Positions 47,507 through 60,004 of a stretch of DNA of 64,000 nucleotides are shown in pieces. Numbering within the stretch: the first letter of the stretch is position 1; the number at the start of each line of letters is the position of its first letter. A model generated the notes under the pieces. That model made no database searches. It was not told the origin of the DNA and worked only from the letters and a program-made list of their open reading frames with translations. The translations under genes were made by a program, and so were the position numbers. The stretch covers positions 558,001 to 622,000 of the forward strand of contig JBDOQK010000001.1 in the NCBI GenBank assembly GCA_040437565.1, in the 5' to 3' direction. This stretch comes from Albugo candida. Lineage: Eukaryota; Oomycota; Peronosporomycetes; Albuginales.

Positions 47507-48966
47507 ATGAATGGTAGAGATACATATGATGTAAATGAGCTGGAGACTTTGGCATTTCGAAAAGGAGAGGTGGGAATACTCCGCTACTTCAAAGGTATGG
47601 TACCCGGAATGATCAGTTGATGGTCCTGACATAAAGCGTCTTGGAAAGAATCGCCCATGCGAGCGCATTTGGCTATCAAAACACTCGCAAATCGCATTTG
47701 GATGGAAAATGGGGATGCCTCGAGACTGTATCAATTAGAAATAGAAAGTATATCGGTTTATGCTCAAAGACTGCTTTGGAACGCGCTAGTTTTGTATAAA
47801 CAGCAACTGCGTCAATCCTCACCAATTTTACGAGCAATTGAAAAATTGGCTGAGGCGTATGTTGAGATTCCGTCAAAGGCGCATGGAAATGTTGACAATG
47901 TATGCGAATGGCTGGCGTACACAATGCTGCCAGGCTTACAAATTCAGGATCGCAAGGAGTTTGAAACTGAAATGAGTCGATACGTTGGTGTGTTTTCAGA
48001 GAGAACAAATGCGGCCATCAAGCGAGAAGAAGGGTTCAAAGGTACAGTTGACATGCAACGTAAGCGTCAAAAAGTTGAGACTGATGAGCAGCTGAAACCC
48101 ACGGTGACACTCAGTGAGGATGTACTAAAGGCGGCTTTGGTATTGGAAAAAAAAGCTCCCAAAATCAGTGATCCAGGCTGGTGTAAAAGTGTCCTTGCGT
48201 TATTAGAAAGCACCATCAACCCAGCCAAGTCCACCCACGACGAAAGCGCGATTTTACTTTCCCAGCTTTCCAATCGCTTGCAGCTGTCATCACGTAGCGA
48301 TGATGTAATTTGTACCATTTTGAATGCTATGATCGAACAACGGTGGAATTCTCGCTATGTGGGCATCATTTTGGCCGAGATTGTGGTTCCAAAGCTGGAA
48401 ATGGCTACCACATTGATCTCCCATAGTCTTTATCAGGCCCTCTTGGCTGTCTCAAATGCATTTGTAGACAAGACCGTTCTGTTCTTGATCGTTCCTTTGA
48501 TGCACACAAAGCGGAAGTTTGGATCATCCCAGGGCGAGATCATCTTGCGAGTTATCCGAAGAGGGATACCCGATAGCAAATTGGACGAGTTGATGAGCGC
48601 ATTATTGACTGCCGATGAAAATCAACTACCAGTAATGGAAAATGAACATAAAGTCGCGGTGATCCAGCATATTCTGGATCGAGCTTTGGAATTAAAGACT
48701 ACAACACTCTCCGACATTGTCTCACAATTTGATAAAGTAACAAAACAATTTCCTCGAATGTGCACATCAATGCGATTTAATAGTTTGATTTTTCGCTTCA
48801 TCAAAGTATATCCAGCAGAGGTATGTGATCAAATGATTTTGGACTGAAGACTGACGATTGGGTGCAGGCGTCGTCACATATTCTTAGACTACGAGCTATC
48901 AGTGCTCGATTAAACACTATAATGACGAAATCCATCAATGGAGCCATCAAATCTTTATCGGACTAA
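47507..48966 (+). CDS. FANCE-like Fanconi anaemia core-complex protein
   Basis: Exons 47507-47594, 47649-48820 and 48868-48966; introns 54 and 47 nt; 452 codons plus stop. FANCE links the Fanconi anaemia core complex to FANCD2 during interstrand crosslink repair. The C-terminal two thirds align in pattern with vertebrate FANCE: repeated antiparallel helices (WCKSVLALLESTI, ILLSQLSNRLQLS, SHSLYQALLAVSNAFVDKTVLFLIVPLM, IILRVIRRGIPDSKLDELMSALL, AVIQHILDRALELKTTTLSDIV, and so on). The last exon, LNTIMTKSINGAIKSLS, resembles the family's final helix. A basic KRKRQKVE near residue 165 could be a nuclear signal. The call rests on helix pattern, not a short diagnostic motif. Confidence 0.7.
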
Positions 48967-49234
48967 TTGAATGGATCGCGAGCAAGCACATGCAAGGGAA
49001 TAACAGAAACGAGACAAGGAGAGTCTAATAAGATACGAGCTAACATTGTGAAAGCCATAAAACTCAGGGTGAATCGATGGAACGGACCAAATGTTGGTGG
49101 TATTTATATATCTTTAATTGCGGTCGTATCGCGTTCGGTGTAAATGAATTCGAACCGACACATTTTTTCCAAAAGGAGAAACTGCTTCATATACCTCATC
49201 AGCGTTGTATAATAGCGTAATTGAAGAGGGTGTC

Positions 49235-50949
49235 ATGACTGATCCAGATGTCCAGGTCGAGGCTCTGGTCTCTGAAACAAGTTTGGAGTATCAATTAGCA
49301 TTTTTCTGCTCCCTATTTCTCATTCTTTTGATGGTTGCAATCATCGGAAGTAATTATGTCACGCACATATTGCGTTGGCATTTTTTACCAGAGGCAGGGG
49401 CTACGATCGGTATTGGAATCATCGCAAGCATTCTGTGCCTACTAAAAAGTGGTTCTATTGCTACTTCTTTGATGGCGTTTGACCCCAATTTCTTCTTTGT
49501 TGGCTTACTCCCACCCATCATTTTCAACTCCGGATACACTATGAAACGAAGATATTTCTTCGAGAACATTACACCCATTTTGACGTACTCCATCTTGGGC
49601 ACTTTAACGATGAGCCTTGTTACTGGCGTTCTCTTGTACAGTGTTGGTCGATTGGGATGGGTCACTAAATTATCGCTTGCAGAGAGTCTGACATTTGGGT
49701 CATTGATAAGCGCCACTGACACAGTGTCTATCCTCGCGGTCTTCCAAGAACTACACGTGGATCCAAGACTTTTCTATATGGTATTTGGAGAGAGCTCTTT
49801 GAATGACGCAGTTGCCATTTGTTTATTTACGACATTTTCAAAATTTATTGGCTACTCGTATTCCTTTACTCCGATGTTGTTCGCGATATTTGAGTTTGGT
49901 TTGGTATTTGTTGGATCGACACTGATTGGCGTCGCTTTTGGCATGCTTCCGGCGCTTTTATTCAAGTTTTCTAATCTCAAGTCATGCTTAATGCATGAAG
50001 TCGGCGTCTATGTCATGTTTGTTTATTTGCCATTCACTATTGCTCAGATTTTGGAAATGTCGGGTGTTGTTGCCATTATATTTGCTGGTATAGCAATGAA
50101 GCATTACGCTTCGCCGAATTTATCAAAAGAAGCACAAGAAATGTATGGAATTTATATTTCACGGCATTCCTTAATGCGCCTGACTGTGTTTATAGTTGCG
50201 CACGCGTTTTCCAAACAATTGCGTATCTCGCAGAGACCGCTGTTTTTCTCAGTAAGTGAATTGTTCCTTTTTATCTTTCATCATTCATGACGGAATTGTG
50301 CGTTTAGATTTGGGTTTATCGGTCTTTGCACTGCAAAACGGATACAATATCATTTTTATCACATTCACTGCATTATTTTGCTTGATAGCTCGAGCGTGTA
50401 ATGTGTATCCACTGACAGCACTTTTGAACAAGCGAAAAGGAGTAGCAGAGATTACTCGGAATCAGCAACACATGATTTGGTATAGTGGGCTACGAGGTGC
50501 AGTTGCGTTCGCATTGGCAAAGTCCTTCCCCGGGGAAAAACGAAATGAGATCATCGCTACGACCATGATCATTATCTTATTATCTATATTCGTGATGGGA
50601 GGAGGAACCGTATCGATGCTCAACTTCTTGAAGATTCCCCGCTTGACGGTACGATAGCTTTCCAACGACGTGGATATTGCTTTTAATGTATTGGAATGTG
50701 TAGCCCGAAGAGGAATTAGCATTGGACCAAACTGTGAAGCCTTACCAAAACATGCGCTTACTCCAATTCGATAACAAATATCTCATTCCCTTTGTGACGA
50801 ATTTATGTGAATCAGCTGACGGAACAAAAGGAAATGCAGTACAAAAGCACGGTCGAAGTAAGAGCTTCGCAAGTGAGAAAAACGATATCGACAACGGGGA
50901 AGAAGACGATGTTATTGAGATTGTGAAGCGTGAAGTTCGATTTAGCTGA
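49235..50949 (+). CDS. Na+/H+ exchanger, NHE (CPA1) family
   Basis: Four exons: 49235-50142, 50196-50251, 50308-50648 and 50704-50949; introns 53, 56 and 55 nt; 516 codons plus stop. It exchanges sodium (or potassium) for protons across a membrane. About 11-12 hydrophobic helices. Family signatures: FFVGLLPPIIFNSGY, SLISATDTVSILAVF (helix 5), MVFGESSLNDAVAICLF (the ND ion-binding pair), VFQTIAYLAETAVFLNLGLS across two introns, and WYSGLRGAVAFALA. Order and spacing fit endosomal/Golgi NHE8-like members. The soluble C-terminal tail is short, with an acidic patch DNGEEDDVIEIV. The start is Met 49235; an earlier in-frame TTG at 49205 is not used. Confidence 0.92.
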
Positions 50950-53900
50950 TGTGTAGACTCTTTGTAAGGAAGGAGACGACGTGAATTTTATCGTACCCCT
51001 CTGTCTACATTGCTTGTTCTGACGTCTAGGAGTAGAATATATCTTGTCAAGGATGCGATTTACCATGCAAAGCGCCTTCGTGATAGCTATCTGTTTCTCA
51101 TTTGCAAGCCTGACATATGGTGAATTCACGACTGGAATCATTATAGCAAAAAATAGGTATTGCTAGGCCTAGACATTCTTCATGAAGAGGAAATATCATG
51201 ACTAGATCAGAGAGTAGTGAATATTCCACTTGAAAATCGCTCTTTCTTGAAAGATCTTCGATGTGATCGTCCCATTCTTTCTCAAGTGCTCAATACGACA
51301 GCTTACAATCGATAGCTAAATGGCAGTCACGCCGTGCTGTGCCAACTGTGCAGTTACTTTACGGTGCAGCAAAATACGAATAGTGTGCCTTTCTCTATCG
51401 TTCGCGATCTCAGAATACGCGAATCTCTTTGGAACAATCGAAGAAAAAATGCAATAAGCATAATTGCAGCATCTGTGAGATTCACCGCTCTTTCCATTAA
51501 CATAACGCTGCAAGAACACAATTGTTAGCTTATGCACTAGCTTCGAAGCCCACATACATGAATCGAATTCAGTTGTAGAGATCGTGGCGATGCACGGCTA
51601 CCGCTGATTTTACCATTAAGAGCAATGAATAGATATTCGAGGCTGTTAGAGGAAATATCTGAAGGTAACTAGTCATTGCGCCAGAATTGTATCAGCTTGT
51701 GTGCTATGGCGCAGATTGAGAAGTTAGACAACGCGCGTTTGGAGGAAGGTGCTCAAGATTGCGCCGATCGCGCATCTCACTGTCTTATGAACAAGCAATT
51801 TATCTCTAGTAAGGAGGGAGACTGAGAAGGAAAAGTGTCTGATCAGCTTGAGTTGAATCCTCAACTGCGGTGCTATGATTAAGGAGCGCGTCGACTAATT
51901 GGAAGAACAAGCTTCAGCTTTGTGGCCGAGCACAGCTCTTATTTCTGACTATTCTTCTATTATGTTAAGGTACTTGACTACGTGAGTAAAACGGATTTGC
52001 TGAATAGATGTATTTCATTCTGCATGCCGCACATGTTGGTCATGAGATCACAGTTAGGCTTTCTACCTGTAGCTTGATGCCTTAATGATATTTTCTGTGA
52101 CAGTCCGAGATTGTGGCCAAGAAGTCTTTATCCTGATCTAGATGATTGGATTCAGAGAGGTTTGCTTCACATCTTTGTAAAATATGCATTCCTGGAATGC
52201 TGAGGTTGTAATCGACGAAGGTGATGGTGATCATGAGTTACAAATAGCATGTTCGCGTTTTAAGAGACTCATAAGTTGGTAGTTTTGGAGTAGTACGCTT
52301 TCGCAGCAACTAATACCGCTGTTCAATATTTTACTGACATTTACAAAGTTTTGAATGCTACTCAAATGTTTGGTATACTTACTCCGTACAAACATCCGCA
52401 TGCGTGAAGAGCGAGAAAGAGGCTTTCTCTACACCATAATCGTACACTTTGAGCATACAAATTCTGGTTATAGAAGAACATAGACCTTAGTTTTATAAGA
52501 GATTGCGTTTGCTTTGCTACTTTTCATTCTCATCGTTAAGCTTGATACAACTCTGTGTCAAAACGAGGCCGCATTACTGACACAAAACAGATCTGCTCTC
52601 ATTCTGCTCTCTACTAGCGTATACTTGCCTCATGCTAATCATCCATCCCTGATAGAATTTAGAACGGGTAAAAACACAGGTCAGCAGATAAATTGCACCC
52701 CGCCTCCTTGGTGAATTCATGGCTATGCTGAAAACGTCAATGCCAGTGATCTCCTGCTGGCAGAGGTCAATTCCCGCAATTTGCTTTGTGACTGGTATAA
52801 GATATTTCGACATTGTGTACACGTTTTCTCCGTTCCTATACTCCTTATTTTCTTTACTTGTAAGACAACAAGTAGCGACTTGCAAGTGAATGAAAGCGGC
52901 TCAGAGCTTAATCGATCTGCGAGCATCTTGAAATCGCAGATGGAGTGTCGGAGGTTCTGCCAGCAGTAACATAATTCGCCGGGTCCGTCCTGTGATACTA
53001 AATCTAGCTTGAAAAAGTTGATATCTAGCCGGGTCTCGCATGATGCTATCTATATCCATGGCATTTACTTGAAGCGTTCTTTCTACATTCGTGGGCGTGA
53101 ATCAGTCAGCAGTAGACAGTAGTATACTTTGTACCATGTCAACTAGAACGACAGTCTCAGAACTCGAGCCGAAAGAGGCGATCTGAAAATTAGGTACGTG
53201 TCTCTCGATTAGCACTCAAGCTCATACTAACCTCGCGAAGATCCTCAGATTCTCTTGCTGTAATTGATAAGTGATGTTGCGACAGCAGAACCATTATCAT
53301 TTTTGGAGAATCCTTGCTCACTCTATGCACAGTTGTCATCGCAGAAAATGTGCTTTTTAGTATTTAGGTACTGCTATTTCCGAGACTAAACTGCCTAATA
53401 CTATATCCAACGTCACAGTCTATTGCATATATGTGATGGTGTACTACGATTGCACGGCTACATCTCCCTCTATCTTGGGGATATCACACCGACGCTCATC
53501 TTGCGTACAGCTATTCTATAAAGAACAATAAGATGTGAATATTCAGAATGCATCGAAATTCTCAGTGTATGTCATCAAGTGGATAACTACAACCGTATCG
53601 ATCACAGACACACCTCAGATGTGTCAATATAATAACAATGCGACTGAGAGGATGATCAAGCTGTATTCGGTACTCAGCTATTGGCCTATTCAGGTTGTGC
53701 ATACTACTTTCTCCTCAATGCCGAAATGCCGAAGAACAAGACACTGAGCTTGCAAGAATATATGTATTGACGACCAATAATTAGTATCGAGTGGACGATC
53801 CTCTACTGCCTTATCAACCACAGTATTCTCAAAGCAATATATGAAGCTGAGAATTAATCGTTGGTGCAATCGAAAACGGTACGTCATCGCGCTGGACCTT

Positions 53901-54752
53901 TGAAGTAGTTCGCAATACAATTTATACAACAAGTAAGTTCTATCAACTCCTTTTGAATGGAAATGCCGGAGTATTGGGAAACACAAGAACAAGAGCGACG
54001 TGCTGACTCACAAAGTGAGGGAAATATTTGAACAACATTACCTGCGTGATGTAAATCCGTACGAAGTTGTGTTCATGCTTTGACACAGAAGGCAAAAGAA
54101 ATTTTCACACAGACTTGACAATGTGCGTGCACCGAATGATTATAGGTATGCATCTAACATTGTCGAGCAAAGTACAAGCCGGTTATCCGTGAAATTCTGA
54201 CAATGAGCTAGATTTATCGCCAGTATGAGATTTCCGTGAATATATTTTACTCTGTCAGGGAAATACACACAAGACAGAGAATAGCACTAAGACTTGAATG
54301 AAAATTATAGAATGAACTCACAAGGAGTTGAGATACGACGCATATATTCCAGTGTGTACACCAGCTAAGCTAATCAGATGTAACTTGGGATCTGCGAGTT
54401 TGAAGAAAGCAGACCGATCAATGACTTGCGGTGGACCTTCAGCTATTTCCTTTTAAGAAATGATCACCTGATTTCAATTAGTTTTAGCAATCCTTCAGTT
54501 CATGGCGTTGTCAATTCGGAGAGTAGTGGATCTCTGTATAATAAAGATAACAGGATTGAATAACAAATCTGCGCGTTTATGGGTTGTTGTAACCGAAAGG
54601 CGAAAAGGTAAAAAATGGAAGTTTGCCGTGAGATTTGGATGATCATTGAAAAGAACTGATAGATTGGACAACAAGAATGCACTAGATTACATTCGACGTA
54701 CTAAAACTTGTGAATCAAGACGTCGTCTTCTACCTCAGATCGACAGAGATAT
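50950..54752. other. Gene-poor stretch with signal-peptide-like remnants
   Basis: No confident gene in 3.8 kb. Three frames begin with or contain a hydrophobic leader: 51053-51166 (37 codons, starting MRFTMQSAFVIAICFSFASL), about 52508-52714 (no ATG; LLLFILIVKLDTTLCQ), and about 52781-52968 (VPILLIFFTC). A GT-AG pair of about 67 nt at 52680-52746 would join the second leader to a longer frame. These could be decayed secreted-protein genes. The minus-strand frame 53690-53992 shows no domain. Confidence 0.35.
51053..51166 (+). pseudogene. Signal-peptide remnant or very small secreted peptide
   Basis: 37 codons. MRFTMQSAFVIAICFSFASLTYG looks like a classical secretion leader with cleavage near TYG/EF. 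Only about 14 residues follow. No phase-compatible downstream exon could be established. Confidence 0.35.
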
Positions 54753-56214
54753 TTAGTCTACTGCCGAATACTTCTTGATCAAAGCATGTAACGATTCACC
54801 AAAGCTTTCCAGTGAGAAGTTGTCTTCTACTCTTTTCCTTCCGTTTTGTCCCATTGTCTGCACCTCTTTCCGATTACTAGGATCGCAAATAAACGCCATC
54901 GAATTTGCAAACGCTTCAGGCGTGCTGTCGCATAAAAATCCAGTAACCTTATCGCGAATTGTTTCCAATGGACCTCCATTATTGACAGCGATGACAGGAG
55001 TCCCACAAGCCATTGCCTCAACTGGAACAATTCCAAAGTGTTCGTAGCTCGGAGTATAAAGTACAGCCCGACATGTTGACAGCAGCCTGATTTTATCGTT
55101 GTTTGACACGGAAGTCATGAATTCAACATGCTCTCCCAGCGCATGCGTCACAATCTCTTGCCTCAGCTCGGATAGATGCTCAATATTTTCCTGATTTAGA
55201 GGATCGTATCCTCCAGCGATGATGAGTTTTACAAGCTTGAATGACTCGGGCTGTAGCTTGTTGCGAAGACATACTAGCGCTTTGATGGCCACTACGAGAT
55301 TTTTTTTCCGTTCAAATCGATTCAAGGACACAAATTCAAGTGCGTTAATATTCGATGTGAGCGTTTTCGCCTTTTCATACGACTTCAAATCAACCGGAGG
55401 GTACAAAATCTCCAAGTGACGGTTTTGAAGGCGTCTGAAGGTTTCCTTGAACACAGACTTTGTGTACCCGCTGTTTACTGCGAGAATATCTGAGCATACT
55501 GCACATAAATGAATCAGTGAAAGTAGCGTTTAATGGAGTGTAAGATTCCTTACTTGTTGTTACTTCCTCGATGAAATCTAGCGGGAGACGATAGAAACGT
55601 TTCAGTAAGCTTTTCTCACCGAGTTTGACAAGCAATTGGTCAGGATAGTGCCCGTAAAATAAGACCGGGAGGTCGAGATATCGTAAGAATGGAATTGGTA
55701 CTGATATCTGATCGACTATATAGACATGAATTTCACGATGAAATCCTCGAGCAAAAATCACCAGTGACACATAAAGAACACGGAGGATAGCACAAGCAGC
55801 ATAAAATCTTCCACCCAGTATTGTTCGTGGTAGCCAGTCACCATAGACATGCACACAATCCGCCAGTGGTCCTTCTCCACGAGTTTCTTCAAAGCAGTGT
55901 GACTTATCATGATGTGAAGTGAATATACTGACGCGACAGCCATTTTTCTGTAAGGAAATAGCTGCGTTCACAATGAGATTTTCGGCTCCGCCAATGCCAA
56001 AATCTGGATGCAGAAAACCAACATGTAGTTCCCGAATTTTCTTCTTATATTTTGGCACTCGAACAAACTTTTTGTACAATCCGATGACAAATGCCCGAGC
56101 AACTAGTGTAATGAAGAGAAGACTCAAAAGAGCCAATGCGGCAAAAGATGATAAGAGAAATGGCATAATGAGCGGGTGGCGTGAGAAGACCGCTTTATGT
56201 CCAATCGCTTGCAC
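54753..56214 (-). CDS. ALG2: ALG2 alpha-1,3/1,6-mannosyltransferase
   Basis: Exons 56214-55554 and 55498-54753, intron 55 nt; 468 codons plus stop. It adds the second and third mannose to the dolichol-linked N-glycan precursor on the cytosolic face of the ER. An N-terminal membrane segment (about residues 20-46) is followed by HVGFLHPDFGIGGAENLIVNAA, the donor-side Rossmann start, then VYGDWLPR, PVLFYGHYPDQLL, CSDILAVNSGYT, SLNRFERKKNL, the E-x7-E-like PSYEHFGIVPVEAMACGTPVIA and NNGGPLETI. All are in ALG2 order. The intron is removed between VTT and CSDIL. A second possible start is Met at about 56166. Confidence 0.95.
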
Positions 56215-56592
56215 AGCCTCCCTTTATATCGCCAACGAAATCTCGACTTATGCCCCACGCTCTCGGATTCTTCAGAGCGCTACGTGCTCTACAGTCTAAT
56301 GACATTGCAATCAACTCCTCGATATAACTCATGCGCACAAGCGGATGTGTGCATTTGCACTTGTGAAATGCAAGCGTTAAAATGACATATACACCGCTGT
56401 ATTGCATGATTGGAAGAAGATCCGAAAGGCGGAATAGATAGGATGAAAACGTCAATATCACAAGTGGTGATATATTTCTGATTGAGCACTTGCACATGAT
56501 GACTGATGTGTCTTACTCGGCAGAAACCGTTGTTCCACTACAGATTTTGATATACTTGAAAACTTCGTAGGGACGAACGCTCACTGGTTGTG
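56215..56592. other. Intergenic, no gene
   Basis: 378 bp between the ALG2 start and the stop of the next minus-strand gene. Nothing was recognised. Confidence 0.5.
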
Positions 56593-57653
56593 CTAGCCCG
56601 ATGTTTGTGATTGCGCGTTGAAGTCAGTTCCGTTTGATTCTGCATGACCACACATATCGCCATACATGGCTTGATTTGGATCTCTTTCCTTTTTGTGCTG
56701 TACTTTGAGTCTTTTGCGCCCTACTTGGAACCCGTTCATTCCTTTGATCGCAGCATCAGCAGATGGAGGGTTGTCGTAGCTAACGAATCCTGTCATGTTC
56801 ATGTGAAAAGAAACCCAAACTGTAACAAAAACCATGTACCACGTACCAAATCCACGACTTCGACCTGTTTCTTTTTCGACCATAATGCGTGCGCTGATCA
56901 CGTTCCCATAAGTCGCGAAATAGTTGAACAAATCTTGGTTCGTCATATCATTTGGAATATGAAAAACAAACAAATTGCATCCAGGAGGTCCTAATACCAC
57001 ATACTCGTATGATGAGCATGAAAGCACGCAAAAATTGTCTTGGTTCCCACCTTGACCGCTTTCGGTTGTTTGGATGGGTGGTCCCGGCCCTGCGATTTGA
57101 GGAGCAAAACCTATCAAAGCTTTGTGAGAATCCGAGCATGTGCCAGCGTCATATACCGTAATGCTGAGGGAATGAGTACATGTAGGCAGCTGCCCCATAC
57201 GGCGCCGGATATGCGATAGACTGCGCATAGTGGGGAGGAAACCCGTACGCTATAGGTCATAGTTATTGATGAGAATCTTCTTTGAAACCGATACTAGCGA
57301 CGATACCTTGTCCAGCAGGAGCGATATGCTGCTGTTGATTCTGTTGAAAAGCGTTTTGGCCAGCAAAGTTTGGTTGTTGGAAAGCATTTTCCATTTGTGA
57401 TTGCTCATTTTCTTGTGAGGAAGATAATGTTGCAGGACTAGCACACCGCTCTTGAATAGAATTGAATCGCTTTAAACCAATTGTGTGAAACTTACCGTTC
57501 CCAAGTGGACTCCCCTGTGACACTATTGTAGTAGTATTTACGACCATTTGGTGCATCGTGTTCCGACCATTGCGAAATCTCTGAGGTATTTGCCGGAGAA
57601 GATGGACCGCTTTCGGCATCAACATGCTCTGTAGAACCACTTAATTCAGCCAT
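56593..57653 (-). CDS. WW-RRM RNA-binding protein (CELF/FCA-like)
   Basis: Six exons: 57653-57496, 57437-57307, 57249-57157, 57110-57051, 56990-56847 and 56789-56593; introns 58, 57, 46, 60 and 57 nt; 260 codons plus stop. After splicing the N-terminus holds a WW domain (W29, GRKYYYN, W51, P54), which binds proline-rich partners. A Gln/Asn-rich stretch and a Tyr/Pro/Ala-rich linker (YPAPYGAAAYMY) follow, then one RRM at about residues 148-228 with RNP2 NLFVFHIP and RNP1 RGFGFVSY. The RRM wording (PPGCNLFVFHIPNDMTNQDL) is that of the third RRM of CELF/Bruno proteins. Two introns are multiples of three and hide in the raw frame. Likely role: mRNA processing or translation control. Confidence 0.87.
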
Positions 57654-60004
57654 GAACAACAAAAGTTTTCCGTGTCAGTTCAAATCGAGACACTTTGTCG
57701 TGTACTTTATGGACGTAACGAGTAATGAATTTGTTGTTAGGGTCACAGTTTATAAAATGAATTCTTTAGCAGGAACACACCACGCAAAAATGTAATATAA
57801 GCAATGAAAAATATTAGGACGCACAAATGCAAAGTGGAAACTCAAACGCAAATCGGGAACCAAATTGTTCCAATCTTGCCACGAAAATATCGACTTTTTC
57901 TCAGTATACTTGAACCAGACCGAGTCGAGGAGAATGACATTAAAGTACGCATTAGGTTCGTAACGGATAAGTACGAGATGGATACTGTAGCTCGGATCCA
58001 GATAGAATGATGAATGCAAATAATAGATCGAAGTAGAAGAGTTTCACGAGCACCTGATAATTTATTTTTCACAGCTTGAGCAAGAGAGGATGATAGACAA
58101 GATGCATCCAGGACAGCTATTTAGTAGGCAAGTCTTGCGTGCGATAGGCGTCGCTATCCTCTCCGGCGGTACCCAGCGCTTTTGAAAGTGGGATGGCGAA
58201 GTAATAAAATTCGAAAAACGTAGTGTGATAGATATTCGCCGTAGAAAATTCCATTCTAATGCCGGAATACTGCTTATTGACGAGGTGATGCTGTAAATGG
58301 TTGGGGAGAGATTTTATTGCATGATTTGAAGAATTGGCGGTAGAGGTTTAGATTTCAGTAATGAGAAAGACCCCAACAATATGCGTGCGTAGAGAAAGCG
58401 TAATCAGTCGATAACTTGCATGTATTCTGCGTATCGTTATTGAGATGAGTTGTAAAACGCCGCGGAAGGTTTTTCCGATAAGCCGTTGAGTTGAAAGGAA
58501 CTCATCCTCGTTTAGGAATGTGGAAAACGACAGGTGCAAGCAATTTGATGAGGTAAAACGCACTCTCCGTAGGATAGAGGTTTGTATGAAAACTACAGGG
58601 CGAACAGATACCCCTACAATATTAAGCCCACAGGGACTCATGCTGTTCAATAGCAAAGACGCCTACGCCTTGCCGTTTCCTTCTTCACATATGTAAAGTC
58701 GCACTGTGAAACCAATCGCTGAAGAGTCAGTGTGATGAAAAAGCTCCATAAGCAGAGATTCGATGGGTCTATAAATTGATACAGGGTAGTACGAATTCAT
58801 GGTTGTACAATTTTGTATTAAAGCGCTGAAAGAGCAGCTGAAACAAAATTTGTTCTAACGAGTAGAGCGAAATAGATATTACTGAGATCAATCCTGGCGC
58901 CGGAGGTTGAAGAAGATGCATGCAAACAACACTAACAAGATTGAATTTGCAAAGGAATATAAAAAATGCTGGTGCTGCTGCGCGCATTTACAAGACCATA
59001 CATGGCCAAAACAATAGTAGCCCGAAAGCAGATCAATCAAGCGCTTACTTGTCTGTCGCGATGAATGCATCCTCGATGATCTTTTAGTCGATTTTGCAGA
59101 TGCTGTAGCGACCCAGAAAAGCAAAGCACTCGTTTTCGCAAGCGCAACCGAACAGTAGTCGTCGTACATTTATTGGGAGAACTCTTTTGCTACCGACATA
59201 TCCATCAAATGCAAGAAGATCAATGCGAATCATCAAGAATGCGATTTCTGGCATTGAACCTGTACAAACCAGCAGGAGAGCAGAGAGTGATCTCATGCAA
59301 AGCGAAACCAATGCAGAAGACGCGACCATTATAGGGTCCTGGAATTCACAGCGTTTACTTTTTCCGTTAAAAGGAGTCGGTGTATGGTAGCAGTGGACAA
59401 TCAAGACTAGTCATACAACTGTCGGACCTGAGGTGATCAACTGCAACATAAGATTTGCCAAATTGTACACGGATGACAAGCTGCTTATCGCCTTAACGAT
59501 CTTGGAACACTTTACCGACGATCGTTCCAACTGATGATACTACTTTTCACCGATTTGATTGGCAAAGGCTTGGTGCTGAGCATAGAAGGTGTAGGTACGT
59601 CTTGTCGGACGTGCACTCGTAAATATAAATCTGACCATGAGCGATAAAGTTTCCACTTGATCCAATGCTCTCATTTATTATTACCGGGTGCCGCCATCGT
59701 ATATAAATTGAGCAATGATTCGACGTCATTAGCATACGAGGAATAGTTGAGCTGAAGCTAGTCATTTATCCATCGCAAAAGTAATCTTGTCCACACAGTG
59801 TGCTGTGCATAAGATTCTCATTAAATCGCTAAAGAGGGTGACTCATGGTGATCAATGTACTGATACATGAAGCCGCCGTGACTTGCTACCGTATTCAACA
59901 AAAACATCATTTCTCCACATAATAAATTGCTTAATTGTCGTAAAGTTTGCATTTGCTGAACGCTAACTGTGATCACTTATCGATTTCAAATCAAAATAAT
60001 TTCG
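57654..60004. other. No confident gene; possible small intron-rich gene
   Basis: Several short plus-strand frames look codon-like (57804-58010; 58073-58185, ending QVLRAIGVAILSG; 58216-58284, IDIRRRKFHSNAGILLIDE; about 59400-59530). Some have plausible splice signals between them (acceptor TTTCACAG at 58072, donor GTGATG at 58285). I could not build a phase-consistent chain. Treat as unresolved. Confidence 0.25.

Noticed and set aside
57470-57495. A 26-nt intron in the WW-RRM gene
   Set aside because: The 58-nt version restores the conserved final proline of the WW domain (WERP); the short version leads into a poor frame.
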